Positions 7,769 through 16,368 of a stretch of DNA of 64,000 bases are shown here, one piece after another. Both the position numbers and the translations under genes were made by a program. Source of the DNA: Pedobacter ginsengisoli (GTDB lineage: Bacteria; Bacteroidota; Bacteroidia; Sphingobacteriales; Sphingobacteriaceae); the NCBI RefSeq assembly GCF_002736205.1, contig NZ_CP024091.1, positions 1,736,001 to 1,800,000 of the forward strand. The letters are read 5' to 3'. How positions within the stretch are numbered: position 1 is the stretch's first letter; every line of letters begins with the position of its first letter. The notes below the pieces were generated by a model, which ran no database searches, was not told the origin of the DNA, and saw only the letters and a program-made list of their open reading frames with translations.

Positions 7769-9217
7769 ATGAAATCAAAAATTAAAACCATAGCAATCTT
7801 AAAATTGATTGTGCTTCTATTTTGTACCTCCTGCTCCAAATTTGTGGAAGTGGATCCGCCTATAACCAGTACCAATGGGGATAATGTATTTAACGAAGAT
7901 GGTAGCGCAATGGCAGTGATGACGGGTTTATATACTAATATGAGTCAGATGGACGTAAGCAATCTTACCGGACGTCTCACCAATGTATTTTTTACTACAG
8001 GAATGACTGGTGACGAGTTGGAGCTTAGAGATAAAAGCAACAGTCGATATGGCTTATATTATTTCAACAATATATCTCCAATAGAATCAACCTGGGGGAA
8101 TATCTATAATATGATTTTTATTGCTAATTCGGCAATTGAGAAATTACCTACAGGAACATTGCTTACGCCTTCGGTAAGGAATCAGGCATTGGGTGAAGCT
8201 AAATTTATGCGGGCACTTTGTTATTTCTATCTCGTGAATCTTTACGGGGATATTCCCTTAGCGCTAACAACCGATTATAAGGTAAATGATCTTTTGCCTC
8301 GTAGTTCATCAGATATTGTTTATAGACAAATCATTTCAGATCTCAAAGATGCTCAGGATTTATTAAATGAGAATTATATGGATAAAGATGGAGTGAGTCG
8401 TTCATTGGAACGTGTGAGGCCATGTAAATCCGCTGCGACAGCATTGCTGGCCAGAGTGTATCTGTATATAGGGAGCTATAACGATGCCCTCTTACAGTCT
8501 TCTAATGTAATTGGTAATTCAGAAACGTATGAATTGGTTAATCTGGATGAAGTCTTTCTTAAAAATAATAGAGAAGCCATCTGGCAACTACAGCCTGTTG
8601 GAGTAAATGCATTGAAAACAAAGAATACAAGGGAAGGACAGTTACTGAAAATTCTTCCAGAAAATAATGAGCCGCTTGTCTTTCTAAGCCCAACTCTGGT
8701 GGATAGTTTTGATGATAAAGACCAGCGAAAGATTAACTGGATAAATACAGTAACTACCTTGAATGGAAGTAAATATGCTTACGCTTATAAATATAAAATT
8801 GGCTTTGAAGATTCAGATACTAAAGAATATTCAACAGTTTTTCGGCTTGGGGAACAATATTTAATTCGGGCTGAAGCAAAGATTCAATTAGGGGATATTG
8901 ATCAGGGTATCTCTGACTTGAATAAGATACGAAAACGGGCTACAGATTTAAGCGTTTCGGTTTCTGCTCAGTTGAGTCAATTGCCTTTTGGTTTGTCTAA
9001 GATCGAAGCTCTGCTAGCTGTTGAAGAGGAACGCAAAAATGAACTGTTTACAGAATGGGGGCACCGCTGGCTTGATTTAAAAAGAACTGGAAGAGCAGAT
9101 GCGGTACTTGGTGTTAAACCAGGATGGCAAACAACAGATCAATTGTTTCCATTACCAGGTAATGACGTACGAAATAACCCGAATTTAAAAGGGCACCAAA
9201 ACCCAGGGTATAACTGA
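7769..9217 (+). CDS. SusD/RagB-type outer-membrane lipoprotein
   Basis: A 482-residue surface ligand-binding lipoprotein, partner of the SusC upstream. The start at 7769 (MKSKIKTIAILKLIVLLFCT) is chosen over the longer frame from 7574, which would overlap susC by 178 bases. From 7769 the protein begins with a lipoprotein signal whose cysteine follows LLFCTS. SusD features are visible: N-terminal TPR-like helices with NQALGEAKFMRALCYFYLVN followed by LYGDIPL, a mid-region SAATALLARVYLYIG, and the C-terminal motif RLGEQYLIRAEAKIQLGD plus EERKNELFTEWGHRWLDLKR, ending GHQNPGYN. It forms the lid of the SusCD pedal-bin complex. The gap to susC is only 17 bp, so the two are co-translated as an operon. 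Confidence 0.93.
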   Translation: MKSKIKTIAILKLIVLLFCTSCSKFVEVDPPITSTNGDNVFNEDGSAMAVMTGLYTNMSQMDVSNLTGRLTNVFFTTGMTGDELELRDKSNSRYGLYYFNNISPIESTWGNIYNMIFIANSAIEKLPTGTLLTPSVRNQALGEAKFMRALCYFYLVNLYGDIPLALTTDYKVNDLLPRSSSDIVYRQIISDLKDAQDLLNENYMDKDGVSRSLERVRPCKSAATALLARVYLYIGSYNDALLQSSNVIGNSETYELVNLDEVFLKNNREAIWQLQPVGVNALKTKNTREGQLLKILPENNEPLVFLSPTLVDSFDDKDQRKINWINTVTTLNGSKYAYAYKYKIGFEDSDTKEYSTVFRLGEQYLIRAEAKIQLGDIDQGISDLNKIRKRATDLSVSVSAQLSQLPFGLSKIEALLAVEEERKNELFTEWGHRWLDLKRTGRADAVLGVKPGWQTTDQLFPLPGNDVRNNPNLKGHQNPGYN

Positions 9218-9242
9218 AACATGTGTTAAAAAAAATAAAAAG

Positions 9243-11717
9243 ATGATCTACAAAAGAAAATTTGATATCCTCTTGGTTACATTCTTGATGACATTCATAC
9301 ATCATGGAATTACGTTTGCACAGGTTCAAGGCAAGCCAGCGATTGATTTCAAAACATATAAAAAATGGCCTTCTATCAGTGGAACTCAGCTCAGTAATGA
9401 CGGAAAATATATCATATTTCGTGTGGCTGATGACGAATCTAAAATCCAGGAATTTGTGATTAAACCTGTAAATAATAAATGGGAAAGGAAATACTTTGGA
9501 TTACAGACGGCTGAGTTTACGGGGGATAATAAGTATGTATTGCTAAACAAATCGGATGGTAGCACTGTATATCTGGATTTAGTGCAAAACAAAGAAAGAA
9601 CAAATAATATCAAAAAGAAGGAAATGGTATCGATAAAAACTGATATTGAAATCCAATTGGATGCTGAAGATATTATTGATCATGTAATATTGGCAGATAA
9701 ACGTTCGTTCATAATAAATTGTAAAGATGCTACAAAAGGGATTAATGCCCTATATCGTTATAATTTAGACACCAGAAAACGTACTCTTTTATTTGAAAGT
9801 AAATCGGGAGAAAGAATCGAACTTGACCATTTTAATGTTGGTTCTGTTTTGTTCAAGGTGCTACTGCCTTTCGATAGTATAAATTCACAACTTTCTGGTG
9901 TTGATGTTTGGGGGTATAAAGATGCCTCGGCTCCTTTGCCCTTTGCTGAGCGGAAAAAGGAATTGAAGTGTTGGCAATATGTGATCAGTTCCGAAACAGG
10001 AAAGGTTGTTTCTTTAACTGGTCAAAATGAGCGGGTATTGTCAATAAGAGGAGATCACGCACTTGTGGAATATAGACTGTCAAATCCATCATTTGAATTT
10101 ACCTGGAATGAAAAAAGCAGGGCAAGCTATTATCTGGTTTCAATAAAAGATGGTTCAAAGAAATTGATCCATCAGCAGAATTCAAAGGGATTGATTGAAG
10201 GAGTACTTTCACTTGATGGAAATTATGTAGTATTTAGTGATTACGGGCTACTTAAATATCTGGCCTATGATATAAAAGGAGGAACACTTGTAGACTTATG
10301 TCACAAAATAGAAATCTCAGTAACCACAATTGACATAAAATCTAAATATCCTTCAACCGATTTTTATTGGCTAAAAGATCATGCTCTAGTCGTCAAGGAT
10401 GATTATGATTTGTGGAAATTGGATTTGACTGGAAAAAATCCACCATTAAATTTAACAGGAGGTTTTGGCAAGAAGAACAACACTACTTTTTGGATTAATA
10501 AAACGCTTCATCCAAGGTCTCTCTTTGCAGATTCTTATTTAAATGAAAATAAGCTCAATGGTTATTTGTTGAACGCCTATGATCATAAGGACAAAACTTG
10601 GGGCTTTTATAAATTAACTAATTTATCTGGAAAAGGGCTACAAAAACTGAGTTCAGGTGCTTATTACTATGGGGGAGAGGATCCTGGTATTGTTAAATCA
10701 GATCAAGGAAGGACATTTTTGCTGACCCGCGGAACTGCGACTACATTTCCCAACTTGTTTGTGACCCATGACTTTAAGTCATTCGTTCAGCTTTCAGATG
10801 TCCAACCTCAAAATATGTACAATTGGATGAGAGCTGAACTATTGCATTGGAAAACAGCTAACGGTGAATTTCGTGACGGAATCTTATACAAACCTGAAAA
10901 TTTTGATCCCTCAAAAAAATATCCAGTTGTCGTTCATATTTATAATGAATTTACCAGTGGTTTAAACAAATATATGGGTGTTCAGCAAGATGTGAATACC
11001 TTGGATATTACTTGGCTGGTTAGCAATGGATATTTGGTTTTTATGCCTGATTTAATTTGTCGTGAGCCTGGAAGACGCCTTAAGTCTGCCTTTGATATGC
11101 TTATCCCAGGAGTTAAATATCTAGCAAGTCTGTCTTATGTGGATTCCGAGAGGATCGGTTTACAGGGATGCAGTTGGGGAAGTGAGCAGGTGAATTACAT
11201 GGTGACCCATTCTAACCTATTTGCAGCCGCATTTTCAGGCGCGGGTTATTCAGAACAGATCAGTGGATCAGGCTTTAGAAATCAATATTCAACTGGTGGA
11301 GCGAAATTTGCACAAAATGAAATTCACTTTGGGGGCTTGTTGACTGATGTTCATGATTTGTATATCGAAGAATCACCTCTATTTTTTGCCGATAAAATGG
11401 AAACTCCATTGTTGATTAAGAGTAACATTGATGACAGTGCAGTGCCTTTTTACCAAGGATTACAGTTTTTTATATTGCTGAGAAGGTTAGGAATGAAAAC
11501 TTGGATGCTACAGTATGATAAAGGTGGGCATGGAGTACAGCCAGGAAAGGATTGTGAGGATATGAATTTAAGGATTTCCCAATTTTTTGATCATTATTTA
11601 AAAGGCAAATTAGCGCCGAAGTGGATGACACGGGGATTTTACCGGAGTACAAGCAGATTGATAGCGGTTTGGAGCTCGATGCGCCTGGAATGGTCCCTTA
11701 AAGTTAATCAAAATTGA
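9243..11717 (+). CDS. S9 family prolyl-oligopeptidase-like peptidase, C-terminus frameshifted
   Basis: An 824-residue secreted serine peptidase. A signal peptide (MIYKRKFDILLVTFLMTFIH, cleavage after TFA) is followed by a beta-propeller at about 35-560 and an alpha/beta-hydrolase domain from about 580. The catalytic residues are visible: Ser644 in GCSWGS, Asp731 in NIDDSAVP and His763 in GGHGVQ. It sits 25 bp after susD and probably digests peptides taken up or captured by SusCD. The last 27 residues (from FYRSTSRL) look foreign. One frame over, the same DNA reads LPEYKQIDSGLELDAPGMVP and then a stop at 11699-11701, the usual kind of end for this family. A lost G in the GGGG run at 11632-11635 explains it. 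The catalytic core is intact, so activity may survive. Confidence 0.88.
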   Translation: MIYKRKFDILLVTFLMTFIHHGITFAQVQGKPAIDFKTYKKWPSISGTQLSNDGKYIIFRVADDESKIQEFVIKPVNNKWERKYFGLQTAEFTGDNKYVLLNKSDGSTVYLDLVQNKERTNNIKKKEMVSIKTDIEIQLDAEDIIDHVILADKRSFIINCKDATKGINALYRYNLDTRKRTLLFESKSGERIELDHFNVGSVLFKVLLPFDSINSQLSGVDVWGYKDASAPLPFAERKKELKCWQYVISSETGKVVSLTGQNERVLSIRGDHALVEYRLSNPSFEFTWNEKSRASYYLVSIKDGSKKLIHQQNSKGLIEGVLSLDGNYVVFSDYGLLKYLAYDIKGGTLVDLCHKIEISVTTIDIKSKYPSTDFYWLKDHALVVKDDYDLWKLDLTGKNPPLNLTGGFGKKNNTTFWINKTLHPRSLFADSYLNENKLNGYLLNAYDHKDKTWGFYKLTNLSGKGLQKLSSGAYYYGGEDPGIVKSDQGRTFLLTRGTATTFPNLFVTHDFKSFVQLSDVQPQNMYNWMRAELLHWKTANGEFRDGILYKPENFDPSKKYPVVVHIYNEFTSGLNKYMGVQQDVNTLDITWLVSNGYLVFMPDLICREPGRRLKSAFDMLIPGVKYLASLSYVDSERIGLQGCSWGSEQVNYMVTHSNLFAAAFSGAGYSEQISGSGFRNQYSTGGAKFAQNEIHFGGLLTDVHDLYIEESPLFFADKMETPLLIKSNIDDSAVPFYQGLQFFILLRRLGMKTWMLQYDKGGHGVQPGKDCEDMNLRISQFFDHYLKGKLAPKWMTRGFYRSTSRLIAVWSSMRLEWSLKVNQN

Positions 11718-11813
11718 ATTAGGCTTTTAGCTTTTCATCGACCTCTAAAACGGGTTGTCAAGCGATAGCTATGCCAAAATTATTTTACCAAAACCAATAA
11801 ACATAGACACAAA

Positions 11814-14435
11814 ATGAAACACAAAACGAAGATTGTTTTACTTACGGCATGGCTGGGTGGAGTATTATCTCACTTTGCTTACGCTCAGCAGGATTGGAAG
11901 ATTCAGCCCGTACAAATGCAAAGTCGCTGGGCAAAAAATGTTAAGCCTGCTAACGCACATCAAGAATACCCGCGGCCGCAGTTACAAAGAAAAACCTGGA
12001 CAAATTTGAACGGGCTTTGGGATTATGTGATTACCAAAAAAGAAGATCAAAGACCAAATTCTTTTACCGGAAAGATCCTGGTTCCTTATCCTATTGAATC
12101 GGCACTTTCAGGTGTAAAGAAAGCTCTGATGCCAGATGAGTATTTATGGTATAAGAAAATATTGGCAAAGCCAATTTTAAAGCTAGGAGAAAGGGTAATG
12201 TTAAACTTTGGTGCTGTGGATTGGCAAGCCACGGTCTTCGTAAATGGTAAAGAGATAGGAGAACACCAAGGTGGCTATACTGCCTTTTCTTTCGATATTA
12301 CTGATTTGCTTAGATCTGGTAACAATGAATTAATGGTTAGGGTATTTGATCCTACTGACCAGGGTATTGGTCCACATGGGAAACAGGTATTGGATCCTGG
12401 TAATATCTATTATACGCCGAGTAGTGGGATATGGCAAACAGTGTGGTTGGAAACGGTGCCCAAAGATTACATTGAAAGCTTAATTATCACACCAGATATT
12501 GACAAATCATTAGTTAAGGTAAAGGTCAATGCCGCTGGAAATAATGATGTAGCGTTGACAGTAGGAGGAAGAACTGTGACGGGAAAAGCAAATTCAGTTA
12601 TAAAAATACCAATAACCAGTGTCAAACTATGGACTCCAGATGATCCTTACTTGTACGATTTGAAAGTAACAATGGGTAAGGATGTTATACAAAGCTATTT
12701 CGGAATGCGTAAGGTGAGTATTGGAAAAGATAGCAAAGGTTTTGATAGGATTATGTTAAATAACAAATACACCTATAATCTGGGGACGCTTGATCAAGGC
12801 TTCTGGCCTGATGGTTTATACACTGCACCAACAGATGAAGCTTTGGCTTTTGATATCAAGGCAATCAAAGCAATGGGTTTTAATACGATTAGAAAGCACA
12901 TCAAAATTGAACCTGCCCGATGGTATTATCATGCAGATAAAATCGGTATGATGGTTTGGCAGGACTTTGTGGATCCAAACCAAAGGTTGCCAGAAGGTGC
13001 TAAAGAAGAATTTGAGAAGGAGGCGAAAGAAACGATGGATCAGCTACACAATTATCCGAGCATTACCAGCTGGGTAGTATTTAATGAGGGTTGGGGTCGG
13101 TATGATCAGGAGCGTTTAACTAAATGGGCTAAAAATTACGATCCAGACAGATTGGTGAATGGCCACTCGGGAGAGTTGCTGTACATTGATGGAAAGCCAA
13201 GAGAAGAAGTGCAAAATCCATATCCATCCAGTGATATGACGGATGTCCATAGTTATCCCAATCCGATGAATCCCCCGTTGCAGGCTGGTAAAGTGCGGGT
13301 ATTGGGTGAATTTGGAGGTGTTGGAGTACCTGTACCTGGGCACCAATGGGATGATGAGAAAGGCTGGGGCTATGTACAAGTGTATCCAAAGGAACTAGAA
13401 GGTAAATATGATGGAATGGTAAAACAGCTTAAGCAACTGGAGGAGGAAGGTTTATCCGGTTCGATCTATACGCAGCCATTTGATGTGGAAGGCGAAGAGA
13501 ATGGTTTGATGACTTATGATCGGGAGATTATTAAAATACCATTAACCAGGTTAAGAGAAATTCATAGCCAAATGATTTCTTTAAAAAGTGATGGATTTAA
13601 GCTAAACCCAAAATTTAGAATCGCAGAGAATATTGATGCCAATGATACCGATGAACGTTATCCGGAATTGCTGGCCGCATTTGAAAAAGGTAAAAGAGAT
13701 TCTGTTTTTCTGAGAAGGCTAACCTTGATGGCAATTAGAAAATCAGATCAGCCTAATGCGACAAAAGTAGGTGCGGCATATATTACTGGTTTGAAAGATT
13801 TGTATACGAAGGAGTCTCTTTTATTTATCAAGCAGATCACGCGTACATCAAAGGATACTGGCTTTACCCTCTTTTTGAACAGTAAAACCAAAGTAAACGA
13901 GGTGCTCGGTAAGAATGCTGCTGAATCTAAAATCCGGGGGATTATAGGTCAGGAAGAAGTAAAGCCGTATATGGAGGGTACGAATGCAAATCCGGATTGG
14001 GACGAAATTACCAAGAAGGTTGAGGCTAAGTATGGTGATCTAGGATTGGAGAAAGTGTATGGAGCTCAAATGGTTTGGTACTTGGATAAAAAAGACTGGG
14101 TAAATTTTGGAAAATATTATGCATTGTATTATCAAACGGCCATCGCCAGAAGCGAATACCATATCAACAATATTTCCTGGCATGTGTTCCTATATATAAC
14201 AGATCCAAAAGTGTTGGATATAGCGGTAAAAACCACCCAATACAATGTAGAAACTTTTGCTAAAAATGACCCGAATGGTATTGATACCTATGCGAACCTT
14301 TTGTATAAAGCCGGCAGGAAAGAGGAAGCCATTGAGTGGGAAGAGAAGGCTGTCAAGCTGTCAAAAGATGAAAAGGTGTTTGTAGAAATCTTGGAGAAAA
14401 TGCGTGCGGACAAACCGACCTGGAGTGGGCAATAG
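11814..14435 (+). CDS. Secreted GH2-family glycoside hydrolase (beta-galactosidase-like)
   Basis: An 873-residue enzyme with a signal peptide ending SHFAYAQ. Domains in order: sugar-binding jelly roll at about 60-220 (YPRPQLQRKTWTNLNGLWDY, NGKEIGEHQGGYTAFSFDIT), immunoglobulin-like domain at about 225-310, TIM barrel at about 315-600, and an extra C-terminal helical region. Acid/base Glu425 lies in VVFNEGWG and nucleophile Glu499 in VLGEFGG, both as expected for GH2. The specificity (beta-galactosidase, glucuronidase or mannosidase-like) cannot be read from the motifs. It follows the S9 peptidase after about 100 bp and would act in the periplasm or on the surface on glycan supplied through the SusCD pair. 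Confidence 0.88.
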   Translation: MKHKTKIVLLTAWLGGVLSHFAYAQQDWKIQPVQMQSRWAKNVKPANAHQEYPRPQLQRKTWTNLNGLWDYVITKKEDQRPNSFTGKILVPYPIESALSGVKKALMPDEYLWYKKILAKPILKLGERVMLNFGAVDWQATVFVNGKEIGEHQGGYTAFSFDITDLLRSGNNELMVRVFDPTDQGIGPHGKQVLDPGNIYYTPSSGIWQTVWLETVPKDYIESLIITPDIDKSLVKVKVNAAGNNDVALTVGGRTVTGKANSVIKIPITSVKLWTPDDPYLYDLKVTMGKDVIQSYFGMRKVSIGKDSKGFDRIMLNNKYTYNLGTLDQGFWPDGLYTAPTDEALAFDIKAIKAMGFNTIRKHIKIEPARWYYHADKIGMMVWQDFVDPNQRLPEGAKEEFEKEAKETMDQLHNYPSITSWVVFNEGWGRYDQERLTKWAKNYDPDRLVNGHSGELLYIDGKPREEVQNPYPSSDMTDVHSYPNPMNPPLQAGKVRVLGEFGGVGVPVPGHQWDDEKGWGYVQVYPKELEGKYDGMVKQLKQLEEEGLSGSIYTQPFDVEGEENGLMTYDREIIKIPLTRLREIHSQMISLKSDGFKLNPKFRIAENIDANDTDERYPELLAAFEKGKRDSVFLRRLTLMAIRKSDQPNATKVGAAYITGLKDLYTKESLLFIKQITRTSKDTGFTLFLNSKTKVNEVLGKNAAESKIRGIIGQEEVKPYMEGTNANPDWDEITKKVEAKYGDLGLEKVYGAQMVWYLDKKDWVNFGKYYALYYQTAIARSEYHINNISWHVFLYITDPKVLDIAVKTTQYNVETFAKNDPNGIDTYANLLYKAGRKEEAIEWEEKAVKLSKDEKVFVEILEKMRADKPTWSGQ

Positions 14436-14499
14436 GTCAGTCTTGTGGAGAATTTTAACCAATGATTAGGATCAACATCTTGTACTAATTATACAGCTT

Positions 14500-14973
14500 A
14501 TGATACTTATAAAATGGAAAGTCCTTTTAATTGAGATAGTTTCGGTTGCATTTTTATTCTTATTTGTATACGCTGCTTTTAGTAAGTTAAGCGATATAGA
14601 GAAATTTAGGGTGCAGCTAGGGAAGTCCCCTATATTGAATGCATTTGTGGGAATTGTAGTTTACATAGTTCCCATGGTGGAAATTTTACTCGCTGTAATG
14701 TTGTGTTTTAAGAGATCTAGACTTATTGCAATATACGGGGCATATACACTTATGTTATGTTTTTCTATTTACATCATCTATATTTTAAAGTATAGCCCAT
14801 ATATTCCATGCAGCTGCGGGGGAATTCTGGAAAATATGTCCTGGAGACAGCATCTGGTATTTAACATAGGATTCGTTTTCGTAAGTATTGTTGGGATTTT
14901 AATGTACCCGACAAATAAAGAATTTATTGATGTGTTGTCAATAAAAGGGGAAGCTGAAAACTTTAAAGAGTAA
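14500..14973 (+). CDS. MauE/DoxX-like membrane protein
   Basis: A 157-residue protein with four predicted membrane helices: about 8-27 (IEIVSVAFLFLFVYAAFSKL), 45-65 (AFVGIVVYIVPMVEILLAVM), 72-93 and 118-138. The first helix and the CSCGG motif at about 104-108 match MauE-type proteins, relatives of DoxX. In methylotrophs these help fold the disulfide-rich methylamine dehydrogenase light chain. The paired cysteines facing the periplasm fit a redox role. It is followed 23 bp later by a cysteine-rich small secreted protein, a pairing I have seen repeatedly in Bacteroidota. The likely job is maturation or disulfide management of that peptide; this is inference. Confidence 0.75.
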   Translation: MILIKWKVLLIEIVSVAFLFLFVYAAFSKLSDIEKFRVQLGKSPILNAFVGIVVYIVPMVEILLAVMLCFKRSRLIAIYGAYTLMLCFSIYIIYILKYSPYIPCSCGGILENMSWRQHLVFNIGFVFVSIVGILMYPTNKEFIDVLSIKGEAENFKE

Positions 14974-14996
14974 GCAATTAAACTAAATTATTTTTT

Positions 14997-15263
14997 ATGA
15001 AAATTAGAAGATTTTTTTTGGCAGGAACATTCCTGTTAGCGCTTTTCGCATCAGTAGGTTTTAAACCTGTTAAAATGGCTCAATCGTATTGTTCCTGGTT
15101 TTATAATGGTGACTGCCTAGATCTTGGCCAGACAGATCAGCATGATTGTTATTCGGTTTTTACCGGACCCCAATGTACAATTACTCTTGGTGTATTGGGT
15201 GTTAAACCTGCTTACGATAGGTTATTTAATCAATCTTGTTTATATCCATTAAGACAGCCCTAA
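14997..15263 (+). CDS. Small cysteine-rich secreted protein, DUF6520-like
   Basis: An 88-residue protein with a signal peptide (FFLAGTFLLALFASVGF) and a mature part with five cysteines: CSWFYNG, CLDLGQ, DCYSVF, QCTITLG and SCLYPLRQP. The ordered motifs W..(D/N)G.C, DC......(G/P).QCT(I/V) and PLxxP match the DUF6520-type family of Sphingobacteriales, which is uncharacterised. The gene sits directly after the MauE-like gene and is followed by a hairpin that could raise its transcript above the downstream genes. It could be a structural peptide, a secreted signal or a substrate carrier. The link to MauE suggests that its cysteines form disulfides. Family membership is judged by eye. Confidence 0.7.
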   Translation: MKIRRFFLAGTFLLALFASVGFKPVKMAQSYCSWFYNGDCLDLGQTDQHDCYSVFTGPQCTITLGVLGVKPAYDRLFNQSCLYPLRQP

Positions 15264-15268
15264 ATTCA

Positions 15269-15297
15269 AATTATCCCGGATTATTTCCGGGATAATT
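15269..15297 (+). terminator. Intercistronic hairpin after the small cysteine-rich gene
   Basis: AATTATCCCGG (15269-15279) pairs perfectly with CCGGGATAATT (15287-15297) across a 7-base loop. It lies 5 bp after the stop codon of the small secreted protein and 10 bp before the next start codon. There is no T run, so partial termination or transcript-end protection is more likely than full termination. Either would favour high expression of the small protein over the downstream genes. Confidence 0.55.
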
Positions 15298-15307
15298 ACT
15301 AATTATT

Positions 15308-16348
15308 ATGATTACGAATAGAATATTTACGCTATTGGTCTTGTTTGTATTGAGCGTTTTAGGGATTACATGTTTGAAATGTTTATCAGATTATAAACTC
15401 AATATTTTTAATGGATTTATCCGGAAACTCCCTCCGTTTCAGATTACCGCAAATCAATTGAAAGATTTAAAGAATGATAAAAAGTATATAGCAGGAGTTG
15501 CAAATGGCAAAGTCTTTATCGGTGATATGAATGTTAAAAACAAGCTCCTTAGCTTTGATTTGGGTACGGCTGATACAATTACTGTATTAGTTAAAGCAAG
15601 TAATGATGTTAAGATCTTTGGTGATGCTGTGCTTAAAACAGAATTTAATAGATTCTATCTAATGGATGGCATGGCTGCTAAAATCTTATCAGGAGATGTG
15701 TCAAAAAAACAATTAATCAAGATAATATCAACTCCAAATTTTACTGAGGTTTTACCAATTTCGACTAATTCCTTTTTGTTTAGACGGATTGATAATCAAA
15801 AGCATGAGAATGTATTAGTCAAGCAGAATAATAATGAAGAGATCCTACATCCGAAAACAAAATTGCTGAAAAAGCAAGTTGATGGTTTGTTTTGTACGGA
15901 TGGGCTGATGGCGAAAGTACCTAATGCGAATAAGATCTTTTACGTTTACTATTACAGAAATCAAATTATTTGTCTGGACACCAATTTGAACTTGCTGTAT
16001 ACAAAGAGGACCGTTGATACCGTGAGCCATGCAAAAATAACCGTGGCAAAAATTAAATCGTCAAACGAGATCACGATGGCATCGCCACCTTTATTTGTTA
16101 ACAAGCAGGTTAGTGCAACCGAAAAATATCTGTTTCTTCGATCTATGCTAAAAGCTGATAATGAAACCGTATCAACATTTGAAAAAGTAGCGGTGATAGA
16201 TGTTTATGATGTAGAAAACGTAGCGTATCAATTTAGTTTTTACCTGCCGGATTTGGATAAAAATAAGTTGACAGATTTTAAAGTGTTTGGTAATACATTG
16301 GTCGCCTTATTCGGGCGATATCTGTACACGTTCAAATTGAATTTCTAA
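15308..16348 (+). CDS. Uncharacterised exported protein, possible beta-propeller
   Basis: A 346-residue protein with one N-terminal hydrophobic segment (TLLVLFVLSVLGITCL), either a membrane anchor or a signal peptide. The rest consists of short beta-rich units with recurring patterns (KIFGDAVL, FYLMDGMAAKILSGD, FLFRRIDNQ, DGLFCTDGLMAKVPN, FYVYYYRNQIICLDTNLNLL, DFKVFGNTLVALFGRYLYTF), as in a propeller of degenerate blades. I do not recognise the family. It appears to belong to the same cassette as the MauE-like and cysteine-rich genes, with only 44 bp and a hairpin between, so it may bind or display the small protein. Cysteines occur in the membrane segment and twice later (FCTDG, ICLDT). Confidence 0.65.
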   Translation: MITNRIFTLLVLFVLSVLGITCLKCLSDYKLNIFNGFIRKLPPFQITANQLKDLKNDKKYIAGVANGKVFIGDMNVKNKLLSFDLGTADTITVLVKASNDVKIFGDAVLKTEFNRFYLMDGMAAKILSGDVSKKQLIKIISTPNFTEVLPISTNSFLFRRIDNQKHENVLVKQNNNEEILHPKTKLLKKQVDGLFCTDGLMAKVPNANKIFYVYYYRNQIICLDTNLNLLYTKRTVDTVSHAKITVAKIKSSNEITMASPPLFVNKQVSATEKYLFLRSMLKADNETVSTFEKVAVIDVYDVENVAYQFSFYLPDLDKNKLTDFKVFGNTLVALFGRYLYTFKLNF

Positions 16349-16368
16349 AATACTATTAATTCCAGATA

